Positions 32,541-41,565 of a DNA stretch of 43,848 nt are shown one piece after another (the stretch's first letter is position 1; every line of letters begins with the position of its first letter). Source of the stretch: JALFST01 sp022779285 (GTDB lineage: Bacteria > Bacillota > Clostridia > Tissierellales > Peptoniphilaceae). Location of the stretch: the NCBI GenBank assembly GCA_050313895.1, contig JBNPMI010000014.1. One strand, 5' to 3'. Position numbers and translations under genes: made by a program. The notes under the pieces were generated by a model. That model did no database searches. It was not told the origin of the DNA and saw only the letters and a list, made by a program, of their open reading frames with translations.

Positions 32541-33929
32541 TTATCGCATCGGAACAACACCTGTGGTTTCCTGCATGGAGTTTCCGGCGGGATTTTGCGA
32601 TGCCGTGATATCCAAGGCGAAAAGAAAGCCTGAGTGCTCAAGCGGGATCAGTACGGGAGGAATATCCCAACCTCCGCCGGCACTTTTGGAACCGATGATT
32701 GTGGCAAGGTGATTGAGCTGACAAAAATCGGCAAAGGTTTCAGCCGCACCGCTTGTGGTTTCATCAATTTGAATCTGCACGGGACGAGCGGCAATCGCAT
32801 CCTTAGAATCAAAGGAGACGGTAATGCGCTTGCTGTAGGCCAGGTCCGAGACGGCATTTTGAATCGCCTGAGGAATCAGCATGGAAATCGCCGCCCGACG
32901 ATCTTCCAGATCAAAATGAGGCATGGTTTCCTTTAATGAGAGATAATCAATATAATCATCAAAGCCCATGGGAAAATAAATTTCCGTTGTGGCGCCTACA
33001 GCGCCCTTGGCAAAGCAGGGAAGAATATTTTGTGTCCAATACTCGATGGATGTGCCGCTCGTATTTCTCAGATCCAAAATGATGGTGGATTGTTGAGAGG
33101 CCTGTTCAAATAGATTGCGAATCAGCGCCTGATGCTCGATTAGATCACGATCCTCAAAGCTGAAATTGGAGATCACGGCGGAATGGCTGCTGGCCTGGAT
33201 GGCCAGAGTGGGAACAGAAGACGGGTTGCTCTCCGAGGCGGGCTTCTGCTCGGTACTGCTTTGCTCGGAGGAAGCGTTCTCGGAATCGGCGTTTTGGGGA
33301 AGGCTCATTCTTTGATAGCGATCCTGTACACGCGGATTCTGTATGGCGGCGGCATAGGCACCGCCGGCTTCATAAAAGCCGTGGCCGACATTTTTTTCCA
33401 GAAGACGATATTCCGGAAGCGTAATCATATGAGATTTCGGATCTCCGAGTGCATTCATGATTTTTTCCAGCGCGGCAAAGTATGCATCATCATTTGTGGT
33501 TTCTAACGCTTCCTTGCGCAGAGTGTTGAGCGTTTGCGAAAAGGTTCCGTCCTGTTTTGATTTGGAATTGATGCGGGGCGCACGAAGAATCATTTCCACA
33601 AGCCGGTCCAGATCGGCTTGTTTTTCGGCTTTGGATAAGCCGCGCCCGGAGGTGTCGGAGACAACCAAAGCATCCAACACATGCTCGTTGGCTTCTTGGC
33701 GCAGAGAGGGAATGCTATCCGGAACGGAGGTGAAAAAGGTGCGACGTATCCAGCGTACGCCAACCCAAATAAGCCCTGCAGCCAGCAGAGCAAAAATAAA
33801 AAAAGCGAGGCGCCGTCTTCGGCGCATTTTCTTTGTATGACGAATTTGAGCAAGGCGTTTTCTTCGACGCAGTTCACCTTCTTGAATTCGTTTCATAAGC
33901 TCTTTTTCGGAATCGGGTAATTTGGACAT
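32541..33929 (-). CDS. membrane-anchored S41-like protease homolog
   Basis: A 462-residue protein. It has a very basic N-terminus, then a single membrane helix (about residues 41-58) and an outside domain. This comprises a helical part, a Ser/Glu-rich low-complexity linker (SENASSEQSSTEQKPASESN), and a core like C-terminal processing peptidases. In that core ILDLRNTSGTSIEYW precedes a likely nucleophile Ser in TTSGAAE, followed by IIGSKSAGGGW. In CtpA-type enzymes the last motif is GKG with the catalytic Lys; here it is GGG. Either it uses tricorn-like residues or it is inactive. AGGAGG precedes ATG 33929. It is monocistronic. Confidence 0.65.
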   Translation of the reverse strand: MSKLPDSEKELMKRIQEGELRRRKRLAQIRHTKKMRRRRRLAFFIFALLAAGLIWVGVRWIRRTFFTSVPDSIPSLRQEANEHVLDALVVSDTSGRGLSKAEKQADLDRLVEMILRAPRINSKSKQDGTFSQTLNTLRKEALETTNDDAYFAALEKIMNALGDPKSHMITLPEYRLLEKNVGHGFYEAGGAYAAAIQNPRVQDRYQRMSLPQNADSENASSEQSSTEQKPASESNPSSVPTLAIQASSHSAVISNFSFEDRDLIEHQALIRNLFEQASQQSTIILDLRNTSGTSIEYWTQNILPCFAKGAVGATTEIYFPMGFDDYIDYLSLKETMPHFDLEDRRAAISMLIPQAIQNAVSDLAYSKRITVSFDSKDAIAARPVQIQIDETTSGAAETFADFCQLNHLATIIGSKSAGGGWDIPPVLIPLEHSGFLFALDITASQNPAGNSMQETTGVVPMR

Positions 33930-34134
33930 ATATCCTCCTGAGTTGTTATTGTACCATACGAAAAGCGCGTCTTCGAGGATAATCAATCATGGAAGCATTG
34001 AAAAATCTGAAAAGGTTTTCAATACCCCCTTTACATTTTTGCCGTTTTTGATTAGAATGAATTGAAATGAATTCATAAATCGAAAAATTATGGATTCGGA
34101 CAGATGTTGACGGATTCAGTAATGGGAGGTATGT

Positions 34135-34680
34135 ATGAAAAAGATGACACAAGCGAACCTGCGCTCGGCATTCGGAGGAGAATCTCAAGCACGCAATCGT
34201 TATAATATTTGGGCTGAAGTTGCCGGAAAAGAAGGTTTTCCGAATGTCAGGAGATTGTTTAATGCTACGGCAGACGCGGAGCGCATTCATGCGGCACTTC
34301 ATTTCAATGCCCTTAAGGATGTTCACGGGGATTTTGATGTTACGAGCGCTGCCGGCTTCGGCGTAGGCACCACATCCGAAAATCTCGAGGGCGCAATCGG
34401 CGGTGAGACCTTTGAGTTTACGGAGATGTACCCAGCTTATATCGCAGTAGCGGAGATGCAGGAAGAAGCGGGTGCGGTTCGTGCAATGCGTTTTGCAATC
34501 GAAGCGGAGAAGGTTCATGCCAAGATGTTCGGCATCGCAAAGGATGCTGTGGATCAGGGAAAAGATCTGGAGGTGAAGGATCAGGTTTATCTTTGCCCGA
34601 TCTGCGGTTATGTAGCACTGTCCAATGAAGGAAAGTGCCCGATTTGCGGGACGGATGGTTCCAAATTCGTTGCATATTAA
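34135..34680 (+). CDS. rubrerythrin
   Basis: A 181-residue non-haem iron protein that reduces hydrogen peroxide in anaerobes. The ferritin-like four-helix domain has di-iron ligands in SQARNRY, DAERIH, EMQEEAGA and EAEKVHA. The C-terminal rubredoxin domain has CPICGY and CPICG binding one Fe. Length is normal. GGGAGG precedes the ATG. A dyad ATGAATTCAT lies about 65 bases upstream, but I cannot identify a PerR box. Confidence 0.95.
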   Translation: MKKMTQANLRSAFGGESQARNRYNIWAEVAGKEGFPNVRRLFNATADAERIHAALHFNALKDVHGDFDVTSAAGFGVGTTSENLEGAIGGETFEFTEMYPAYIAVAEMQEEAGAVRAMRFAIEAEKVHAKMFGIAKDAVDQGKDLEVKDQVYLCPICGYVALSNEGKCPICGTDGSKFVAY

Positions 34681-34721
34681 TTGATTACGCAAGGCATACT
34701 GGGTAGACATTGGGGGATCTT

Positions 34722-34988
34722 ATGGAAGAGCGGAAGATACAATTGGAGAATGCTGTCGGCTTAATGGGCCGACCGGCGGCAAATTTCATTTCACTGGCGC
34801 GGTCTTTTGTTTCCGATATCTATTTGGAAAGAGACCATAAAATCTATAATGGAAAATCGATCATGAGCATTTTAAGTATGGGCGCCGGCAGGGATTCGAC
34901 CGTAATTCTCCGTATCGAAGGAGAGGATGAAAAGGATGCCGCAGAGCGTCTGGATCACTATCTGACCGAAGAGATCCTTCAAATCTGA
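34722..34988 (+). CDS. Crh-like HPr paralog lacking the PTS histidine
   Basis: An 88-residue HPr-fold protein. With the start at 34722 (GGGGGA upstream) the numbering matches HPr exactly. Residue 15, the His phosphorylated by Enzyme I, is Met (GLMGRPA), while Arg17 and Pro18 are kept. Ser46, the site of HPr kinase, is kept (KSIMS). Bacillus Crh has the same logic (Gln15, Ser46) and acts with CcpA in carbon catabolite control. A regulatory role without sugar transport is therefore likely but unproven. No hprK is in the window. Confidence 0.85.
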   Translation: MEERKIQLENAVGLMGRPAANFISLARSFVSDIYLERDHKIYNGKSIMSILSMGAGRDSTVILRIEGEDEKDAAERLDHYLTEEILQI

Positions 34989-35008
34989 ACCCGCTTGAAC
35001 AGGCTTTG

Positions 35009-35039
35009 AATCCCCGAGAGATTTCTCGGGGATTTTTTC
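35009..35039 (+). terminator. terminator after the Crh-like gene
   Basis: An 11-pair perfect stem AATCCCCGAGA/TCTCGGGGATT with a four-base loop is followed by TTTT. The right arm with its T-run (CTCGGGGATTTT) is repeated at 35039-35050, allowing an alternative pairing. Confidence 0.85.
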
Positions 35040-35101
35040 TCGGGGATTTTGGAACAAAAAAACGCCCGATTTCATGCTACAATATCGGAAAGGAGGTGCC
35101 T

Positions 35102-35959
35102 ATGACGTTTTTTCGCAATTTAACTTCGCTGCTTACGACGTTTCAGGTAACGGACTTGATCGACATTCTGGTCATCTCTGTTATTGTTTATTACATTATT
35201 TTATTGGTTAAAGAAACTCGCGCGGAGCAATTGATCAAGGGCTTTATTGTGATTTTAGTCTTTGCGCAGCTGAGCGAAGCCTTAAATTTATACACGGTGC
35301 ACTGGGTGCTGTCAAATCTTATGACCGTGGTGGTGATTTTAATTATCGTAGTGTTCCAGCCTGAGCTGCGCAGAGCGTTTGAGCGTCTGGGAAGATCTCG
35401 AGGCTGGCTGTTGAATTTTGCCAACAATGAAGATAAAAAAACGGAATCGCGCATAGAAGAAATTGTACGCGCGTGCATGTCGCTTTCGCGGCAGAAAATC
35501 GGCGCACTCATCGTATTGGAAGGAAATACCGGTTTGAATGACATCATTGAATCCGGTACGGAAATCGACGGATATGTGACAGCGGAATTGCTGATCAATA
35601 TTTTTATTCCGAATACGCCGCTTCATGACGGTGCGGTCGTGATTCGGAATGACAAGGTGTTGGCAGCCGGTGTTTTTTTGCCTCTCACGCAAAACATCAA
35701 TTTAGACCGAGAGCTGGGCACACGCCATCGTGCCGCTTTGGGCATCAGTGAACGATCGGATGCGCTGGTGGTGGTCGTTTCAGAGGAGACGGGGCTGATT
35801 TCCATCTGCTCGAATGGAGAGATCGTAAGGCATCTGGATGAACAGACCCTGCGAGACATGCTCAACGACTTTTTTACCGCGGATCAGCCTTTGAATTTTC
35901 TGGATCGCTTCTTCGGCAGCTTTAAGAAGGGAGGCTCCCATGGAGATACTCAAGCATAA
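35102..35959 (+). CDS. cdaA: diadenylate cyclase CdaA
   Basis: A 285-residue membrane enzyme making c-di-AMP from two ATP. Three hydrophobic helices (about residues 18-35, 46-60 and 70-84) precede the DisA_N domain, with the signature DGA at 176-178 and RHR at 208-210. The start at 35102 is fixed by AAGGAGGTG. It overlaps cdaR by 20 bases. In Bacillus the operon continues with glmM, which is absent here. c-di-AMP would plausibly control the TrkA-type subunit encoded earlier in the window. Confidence 0.95.
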   Translation: MTFFRNLTSLLTTFQVTDLIDILVISVIVYYIILLVKETRAEQLIKGFIVILVFAQLSEALNLYTVHWVLSNLMTVVVILIIVVFQPELRRAFERLGRSRGWLLNFANNEDKKTESRIEEIVRACMSLSRQKIGALIVLEGNTGLNDIIESGTEIDGYVTAELLINIFIPNTPLHDGAVVIRNDKVLAAGVFLPLTQNINLDRELGTRHRAALGISERSDALVVVVSEETGLISICSNGEIVRHLDEQTLRDMLNDFFTADQPLNFLDRFFGSFKKGGSHGDTQA

Positions 35960-36908
35960 TTGGAAATGGAAGCTGGCATCCTTCATTATAGGAATTCTTT
36001 TATGGAGTTATATTACAGCGGGCGTCAATCCTTCCCAGTCGACGACGATTTCGAATATTGCGGTCGCATTCGAAAATCAGGACAGCTTGGCGGACCGCAA
36101 TTTGCAAATCACTCATTATGAGCCGAACAAATTGACTGTCAATGTGGTAGGAAAGCGAAGCGCCCTGGCCAATTTACAAAACAAGGACATTGTTGCTTCG
36201 ATTGATGCGAGAGATCTGACGGAGGGGGAGCAGACCGTGACCATCAACTACAACGTTCCATCGGCTGTGCTGATCGGCGCAACCTCGGATACGTCAATTT
36301 CTATTGTAGTGGAAAAGGTGGTTCAGGAGGATCGCCCGGTTGTCGTAACAACCACGGGAACACTGGACAGCAATTATATTTTGGAAAAGCTCACCACGAC
36401 TCCGGAAAGCATTACTGTATCAGGACCGAAATCTAAAGTGAATCAGGTTACGGAATTGCGTGTCATGTTGGATCAAAGCACCTTGAATCGGGACACCTCG
36501 TCAAATCTGCAGGTGGTGCCGGTTGATGCGGAGGGAAAAGAGGTTACAGATGTGAAGCTTTCTCTTTCATCGGTCAATGTAGCGGCATCGATTTCCAAGC
36601 AAAAAAGCGTACCGCTGGAGATGACTCTGAAGGGAACGGCACTTCCCACAATTTCGATTCAGGATATCAAGCTCACACCCAAAACGGTATTGATCAAAGG
36701 GCCGGTGGCGGATATTGACGCCATAACGGTGATCAAGACCAAACCGCTGGATCGGGCATCGGTCACCAAGGAGGGGACCTATTCGATCGGTTTGGAGTTT
36801 CCTGAGGGAATTCGTCCGGTCAATGAAGAGGACCGGACGGTGCAGGCGGATATCAGCATACAGGTGGCAGAGCCGCCTGCCTCGCCTGCGGAGCCTGTGT
36901 CTCCATAA
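35940..36908 (+). CDS. cdaR: CdaA regulatory protein CdaR (YbbR domains)
   Basis: A 322-residue protein with one N-terminal membrane helix (about 11-28) and an outside region of three to four YbbR repeats (beta-rich, with VNVVGKRSALANL, ITVSGPKSKVNQV and VLIKGPVADIDAI as equivalent positions). The tail is Pro-rich. CdaR binds CdaA and modulates its activity. GGAGG lies inside the cdaA end. No signal beyond the anchor helix is seen. Confidence 0.92.
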   Translation: MEILKHNWKWKLASFIIGILLWSYITAGVNPSQSTTISNIAVAFENQDSLADRNLQITHYEPNKLTVNVVGKRSALANLQNKDIVASIDARDLTEGEQTVTINYNVPSAVLIGATSDTSISIVVEKVVQEDRPVVVTTTGTLDSNYILEKLTTTPESITVSGPKSKVNQVTELRVMLDQSTLNRDTSSNLQVVPVDAEGKEVTDVKLSLSSVNVAASISKQKSVPLEMTLKGTALPTISIQDIKLTPKTVLIKGPVADIDAITVIKTKPLDRASVTKEGTYSIGLEFPEGIRPVNEEDRTVQADISIQVAEPPASPAEPVSP

Positions 36909-36909
36909 G

Positions 36910-36937
36910 AAAAAGGCGCCTTCGGGCGCCTTTTCTT
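36910..36937. terminator. bidirectional terminator between cdaR and the LiaF-like gene
   Basis: AAAAAGGCGCC and GGCGCCTTTTC pair perfectly around TTCG, giving a U-run in both directions between convergent genes. Confidence 0.9.
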
Positions 36938-36964
36938 GTGGTTTTTTGTCAAGAGAAATGAAAA

Positions 36965-37681
36965 CTATATGATTCGCAAGGTTCCTGCAAAGGTATCGCT
37001 ATCGATGATCAGATTGGTGCGTGTGGGAACCTCGCCGTTCATTTGACCTGCGGAATAATAATGCTTTCCGTTGACGATGGCGTGCCAATCCTCGGGGATG
37101 GCAATCGTCAATGTACCGAAAAGAACGCTTGTACGAATGTGCACCTCCGATTCGAGTGTCAGAACGCTGCGCAGATCCAATTCCACTGTGGAGAAGACGA
37201 CACTGATTTCTCCGCCGGAAAAGGTGTCCGATCGATAGATGCGCTGTTCCTCGGTGAAAAGAAAGCTATCCTCCAATACATCGCGATCCTCATAGAAGGC
37301 TTTGCGTTTTTTCGAGGAGACCGACTCATTTTCATTGATATAGACATCGGATTCATGCTCCGTCGAGGGTCTCTGCATAAAGGTGTGCCGATTCGCGCCG
37401 AGAAGCGAGCTGAGTCCGATGAAAATCATTAAGAGACTGAACAGGATCACACCCACATTTCCGTGAAGAATATTCAGCAGCACGAGCTGAATCAGAATGC
37501 CGAATACGATAAGAAAACAGGAAAAACCGCGACTTTTTTTCTTTTGGAACAGCCGTACAATTCCGTAGCAGATCACTAAAATCGGCCAATACCTTGAAGA
37601 AATCGCAGCAAAATCCCATCCGGACAGCTCACTTAAGAGGAGCAGGCCGCCATAAACCAAGAGCAGAATTCCAAAAAACAT
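36965..37681 (-). CDS. LiaF-like membrane protein
   Basis: A 238-residue protein. About four hydrophobic helices fill residues 1-100 (FFGILLLVYGGLLLLSE, a PILVICYGIV helix, FLIVFGILIQLVLLNIL, VILFSLLMIFIGLSSLL). A charged linker and a C-terminal beta-rich domain follow (SDTFSGGEISVVFSTVELDLRS, HIRTSVLFGTLTIAIPEDW), as in LiaF/VraT-type cell-wall stress proteins. LiaF usually inhibits a LiaRS two-component system; no such genes are adjacent. ATG 37681 is chosen because AGAAGGG is correctly spaced from it. Confidence 0.75.
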   Translation of the reverse strand: MFFGILLLVYGGLLLLSELSGWDFAAISSRYWPILVICYGIVRLFQKKKSRGFSCFLIVFGILIQLVLLNILHGNVGVILFSLLMIFIGLSSLLGANRHTFMQRPSTEHESDVYINENESVSSKKRKAFYEDRDVLEDSFLFTEEQRIYRSDTFSGGEISVVFSTVELDLRSVLTLESEVHIRTSVLFGTLTIAIPEDWHAIVNGKHYYSAGQMNGEVPTRTNLIIDSDTFAGTLRII

Positions 37682-37763
37682 GTTCATCCCTTCTTTCTTT
37701 AAAGGTAGATTTAGTATAAACGCAAGATTTGTATGCATTGTGGGGCATTTTCAGGGAATCGGG

Positions 37764-37791
37764 TTGGGGAAATGCCGGTTCGTGGTATAAT
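37764..37791 (+). promoter_or_regulatory. gltX promoter
   Basis: TTGGGG (37764-37769) and a perfect TATAAT (37786-37791), 16 bases apart, lie 44 bases before the gltX start. No T-box leader is seen. Confidence 0.65.
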
Positions 37792-37835
37792 GATACAACC
37801 GAATTTAAGACAAATAATAATATAAGGAGGAAGGC

Positions 37836-39314
37836 ATGACAACGCCTGTCGTACGCTTTGCACCCAGTCCAACGGGATATCTTCATATCGGAGGACTTCG
37901 TACAGCGCTTTTTAACTATTTATACGCTCGTCATTATGATGGAAAATTCATTTTGCGTATCGAGGATACAGATCGTACGCGCTTTGTTGAGGGAGCGCTT
38001 GAAAATCTGATTCAAATGCTGCAGTGGGCAGGCCTGGATTATGATGAAGGCCCCATTCTGACGCCGGACGGCCTGAAGCAGACCGGAGAAAACGGTCCTT
38101 ACATTCAATCAGAAAGGGTGGATGCGGGTCTTTATCGCCGTTATGCGGAGCAGCTGATTGAGGAGGGCAAGGCCTATTATTGCTTCTGCAGTGAAGAGCG
38201 CTTAGATGCTCTTCGTGAAGCGCAGAAGCAAAGGAATGAGACGCCTCGTTATGATGGACATTGTCGTCATTTTACATTGGAAGAAGCGAGGGCAAGGGCA
38301 GCGAAAGGCGAGCCGTATGTGATTCGCATGAAACTGCCCGCCGGTCAGGATATCACCTTTCATGATCAGATCAAAGGAGACATCACGATCAATACGGACG
38401 AGATGGATGATCAGGTTTTGATCAAATCGGACGGATTCCCCACCTACCATTTTGCGGTAGTGGTCGATGATCATTTTATGGGAGTTACGCATGTTGTGCG
38501 CGGCGAGGAATGGATCACCTCGACGCCGAAGCATATTTTTCTTTATCGTTGCTTCGGCTGGCAGGCTCCAACCTATGTACACCTGCCGACCGTGCTGGGA
38601 GAGGATCATAAAAAATTATCCAAGCGCAACGGAGATGCCAGCGTAGAGCAGTATGTGGCAAAGGGATATCTGAGAGATGCGTTGATCAACTATATTGCGT
38701 TGCTGGGATGGTCTCCGAAGAGCAATCAGGAGCTGCTTTCCCGTGAGGATCTGATACGGGAATTTGATTTTGACAGAGTTTCCAATACGGGCGGAATTTT
38801 TGATGTCAAAAAACTGAATTGGATGAATCAGGAATATATCAAGAGGATGAAGCCGGAGGACGCTGCGGAGCAGGTGGAGAAATTCTTAAGAGGAGCTCAG
38901 CTTGTTGATGATACGACAGACCCGGAAAAGATTGCGCGCGCAGCAGCGCTTTATCAGAATCGAATCGAATATTTTCAACAGGTTCCCGATATGATGCGTC
39001 ACCTTTTTGTGAGTGCTGAGGAGCTGATATATCAGGAGGAAGCCCGGGAGGCATTGAGCACACCGGAGGCGGCTCGGACGGTTTCCCTCTTAGAGGAAAA
39101 ACTGAAGGCCAATGAAATGACGGAAGATTTTGCCAATGGGGTCGTCAAGGAGATTCAAAAAGAAACGGGCATTCGGGGCAAATCTCTTTGGTTTCCTATC
39201 CGCGCAGCGGTAGTGGGAGAGACGTCCGGTCCCGATTTCGGACAGACGATGCTGATCTTAGGAAAAACGGAGACCCTGGCGCGATTGAAACGCGCACAAA
39301 AGGAATGGATGTAA
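37836..39314 (+). CDS. gltX: glutamyl-tRNA synthetase
   Basis: A 492-residue class I synthetase charging tRNA-Glu. The ATP-binding HIGH-type motif is HIGG in SPTGYLHIGGLRTALFNYL and the KMSKS-type motif is KLSKR. A Cys/His-rich stretch near residues 108-140 (YCFC...GHCRH) may bind zinc. Many Clostridia use a non-discriminating form that also charges tRNA-Gln; this cannot be decided from the window. AAGGAGGAAG precedes the ATG. It heads the gltX-cysS-rlmB row. Confidence 0.95.
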   Translation: MTTPVVRFAPSPTGYLHIGGLRTALFNYLYARHYDGKFILRIEDTDRTRFVEGALENLIQMLQWAGLDYDEGPILTPDGLKQTGENGPYIQSERVDAGLYRRYAEQLIEEGKAYYCFCSEERLDALREAQKQRNETPRYDGHCRHFTLEEARARAAKGEPYVIRMKLPAGQDITFHDQIKGDITINTDEMDDQVLIKSDGFPTYHFAVVVDDHFMGVTHVVRGEEWITSTPKHIFLYRCFGWQAPTYVHLPTVLGEDHKKLSKRNGDASVEQYVAKGYLRDALINYIALLGWSPKSNQELLSREDLIREFDFDRVSNTGGIFDVKKLNWMNQEYIKRMKPEDAAEQVEKFLRGAQLVDDTTDPEKIARAAALYQNRIEYFQQVPDMMRHLFVSAEELIYQEEAREALSTPEAARTVSLLEEKLKANEMTEDFANGVVKEIQKETGIRGKSLWFPIRAAVVGETSGPDFGQTMLILGKTETLARLKRAQKEWM

Positions 39315-39351
39315 TCATCATAATAAGAAAAAAGTTCAGAGATGAGGGAAA

Positions 39352-40767
39352 ATGAAGATTTATAATACACTGAGTCGAACAAAACAGGAATTCCAACCCA
39401 TTGAGAAGGGAAAGGTCCGTATGTATGTTTGCGGTCCGACCGTATATGATTATATTCATATCGGGAATGCCCGTCCGCTTGTCGTCTTTGATGTCATGCA
39501 CCGTTATCTGCGCTGGCTGGGATATGATGTGCGCTATGTGGTCAATTTTACGGATATCGATGATAAGATTATCCGTCGTGCCGACGAGGAGGGCGTTGAT
39601 TTCCATGAGATCTCGGAGAAATATATCCGGGCGTTTCAGGAGCAGGCTCGTTCGCTTAATTTATTGGAAGCGGAAACCATTCATCCCCGAGCAACAGATA
39701 TGGTGCAATCGATTATTGATTTTATTCAAGGGCTTGTGGACAAGGATGCGGCATATGATGCGGAGGATGCGGTTTACTTTCGTGTCAGCATGGACAAGGA
39801 TTACGGGAAGCTTTCCGGCAAAAATATTGAGGACCTCCGGTCGGGCGCGCGAATTCAGGTTAATGAAAAGAAGCGGAATCCGTTGGATTTTGCGCTTTGG
39901 AAGAAGCAAAAGCAGGAAAATGAGCCTGCATGGGACAGCCCGTGGGGGCCCGGAAGACCGGGCTGGCATATCGAATGCTCGGCAATGTCAAAGGAAATTC
40001 TGGGAACCACTCTGGATATTCATGCGGGTGGATCGGATCTGGAATTTCCGCATCATGAGAATGAAATTGCACAGTCGGAGACGCTTACCGGACAGCCCTT
40101 TGCTCATTATTGGATGCATAATGCCATGATCACCGTTTCGGCAAAGGATGGACAGAAAGAAAAAATGTCGAAATCCAAGGGCAATTTCTTCATGTTAAAG
40201 GATATTGAAAAGGACTATGATCTCATCCTGGTGCGCATGTGGCTTCTTTCTGCGCATTATCGTTCGCCCATCAACTTTTCAAGAGAGGTGATGGAGCAGA
40301 CGAAAAACGGATATCAGCGTCTGATAAACGGAAAGCATAATATGGAGCGTCTGTTGGAGAACGCGGAGGAGCATCCCGTCTCCGCGGCCGAGCAGGAGAT
40401 TCTTCAATCCGTGGAAGGACATCGTCAGCGCTTCCGGGAGGTTATGGATGATGATCTGAATACCGCGGATGCACTTACGGCGCTTTATGAAATCATTCGT
40501 ATTGCCAATCAAAGCCTGAATGAACAAAGCGGGAAGGCGGCGGTGAATGCGGTTTATCAAATCTTTATGGAGCTTTTCGGAGTATTGGGTCTGGAGGATC
40601 GCAGTGAAGCCGTGCTGGATGAGGAGATTGAGCGGCTCATCGCCGAGCGCAGCGAAGCAAGAAAAAACAGAAATTTCCAACGTGCCGATGAAATCCGTGA
40701 ACAATTGAAAGCAAAAGGAATTTTATTGAAGGATACTCCGACCGGTGTGACTTGGTCACGAGAATAG
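39352..40767 (+). CDS. cysS: cysteinyl-tRNA synthetase
   Basis: A 471-residue class I synthetase. It has YVCGPTVYDYIHIGNAR with the HIGN motif and a zinc-ligand Cys, CSAMSKEILG and HHENEIAQSE with the other zinc ligands, and KMSKSKGNF. The DALR-type helical C-terminal domain ends in the EIREQLKAKGILLKDT segment typical of CysS. The ribosome site is GAGGGA. It lies 37 bases after gltX and 8 before rlmB, so probably one transcript. Confidence 0.96.
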   Translation: MKIYNTLSRTKQEFQPIEKGKVRMYVCGPTVYDYIHIGNARPLVVFDVMHRYLRWLGYDVRYVVNFTDIDDKIIRRADEEGVDFHEISEKYIRAFQEQARSLNLLEAETIHPRATDMVQSIIDFIQGLVDKDAAYDAEDAVYFRVSMDKDYGKLSGKNIEDLRSGARIQVNEKKRNPLDFALWKKQKQENEPAWDSPWGPGRPGWHIECSAMSKEILGTTLDIHAGGSDLEFPHHENEIAQSETLTGQPFAHYWMHNAMITVSAKDGQKEKMSKSKGNFFMLKDIEKDYDLILVRMWLLSAHYRSPINFSREVMEQTKNGYQRLINGKHNMERLLENAEEHPVSAAEQEILQSVEGHRQRFREVMDDDLNTADALTALYEIIRIANQSLNEQSGKAAVNAVYQIFMELFGVLGLEDRSEAVLDEEIERLIAERSEARKNRNFQRADEIREQLKAKGILLKDTPTGVTWSRE

Positions 40768-40775
40768 GAGAAGGA

Positions 40776-41513
40776 ATGGATAATTATATTTTTGGGCGCA
40801 ACTCTGTGATCGAGTATTTGAAAACGGACCAGGAGGCGGAAAAGCTCTTTATTCAAAAAGGACAAATGCGGGGAGCTATGTACCGCATCATTGCGCTGGC
40901 AAAGGAGCGAGGACTTCTTGTGGTGGAAGCGGATGCCAAAAAGCTGGATCGATTGGCAGAGGGGCAAAATCATCAGGGAGTGGTGCTCATGGCGCAGGAT
41001 TATGCGTATTCCACCTTGGATGAAATCCTGCAGAATGCCGAACAAAAGGGACACGATCCTTTCGTGATCCTCCTTGATGAAATCACGGATCCCCACAATT
41101 TAGGAGCGATTATTCGCAGTGCGGAATGTGCCGGCGCAGATGGCGTCCTGATTCCGAAGCATCGGTCTGCCGGCGTTACCTCCGTAGTGCATAAGACATC
41201 CTCCGGTGCGACGACCTATATGCGAGTTGCCAAAATCGCAAGTGTCAATGCGACAATTGATCGTCTGAAAAAGGAAAATATATGGATTTACGGAGCAGCG
41301 GGAGAGGCAAAGCAAACAATTTGGGAAACGGATTTTTCCGGAGGCGTCTGCCTTGTGATCGGAAATGAGGGCAAGGGACTGTCACGCCTGACAAAGGAAA
41401 AATGTGATGTTCTGGTCTCCATTCCTATGCAGGGAAAACTGGACAGCCTCAATGCATCGACGGCAGCCGGCATCATCATGTATGAGGTGCTGAGAGGCCG
41501 TTTGAAGAAGTAA
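40776..41513 (+). CDS. rlmB: 23S rRNA 2'-O-methyltransferase RlmB (TrmH family)
   Basis: A 245-residue SPOUT methyltransferase. An N-terminal L30e-like substrate-binding domain (FGRNSVIEYL...GQNHQGVV) is followed by the knot domain with LDEITDPHNLGAIIRSAEC (motif 1), VIGNEGKGL (motif 2) and IPMQGKLDSLNASTAAGI (motif 3). It methylates a guanosine of 23S rRNA. ATG 40776 has AGGAGAAGGA in front. In Bacillus mrnC lies between cysS and this gene; it is missing here. Confidence 0.93.
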   Translation: MDNYIFGRNSVIEYLKTDQEAEKLFIQKGQMRGAMYRIIALAKERGLLVVEADAKKLDRLAEGQNHQGVVLMAQDYAYSTLDEILQNAEQKGHDPFVILLDEITDPHNLGAIIRSAECAGADGVLIPKHRSAGVTSVVHKTSSGATTYMRVAKIASVNATIDRLKKENIWIYGAAGEAKQTIWETDFSGGVCLVIGNEGKGLSRLTKEKCDVLVSIPMQGKLDSLNASTAAGIIMYEVLRGRLKK

Positions 41514-41565
41514 ATTCAGGCATCGTCTGCAACGCGCTTCACGGATCAGGGTGTCAGGGAGAAAA

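Noticed and set aside
33946..34710. 254-codon frame on the minus strand
   Set aside because: It covers rubrerythrin in antisense and its promoter region. The plus-strand gene has clear metal motifs and a ribosome site.
37792..39351. T-box leader before gltX or cysS
   Set aside because: No T-box sequence or long structured leader is present; the gltX leader is about 40 bases and the gltX-cysS gap is 37 bases.
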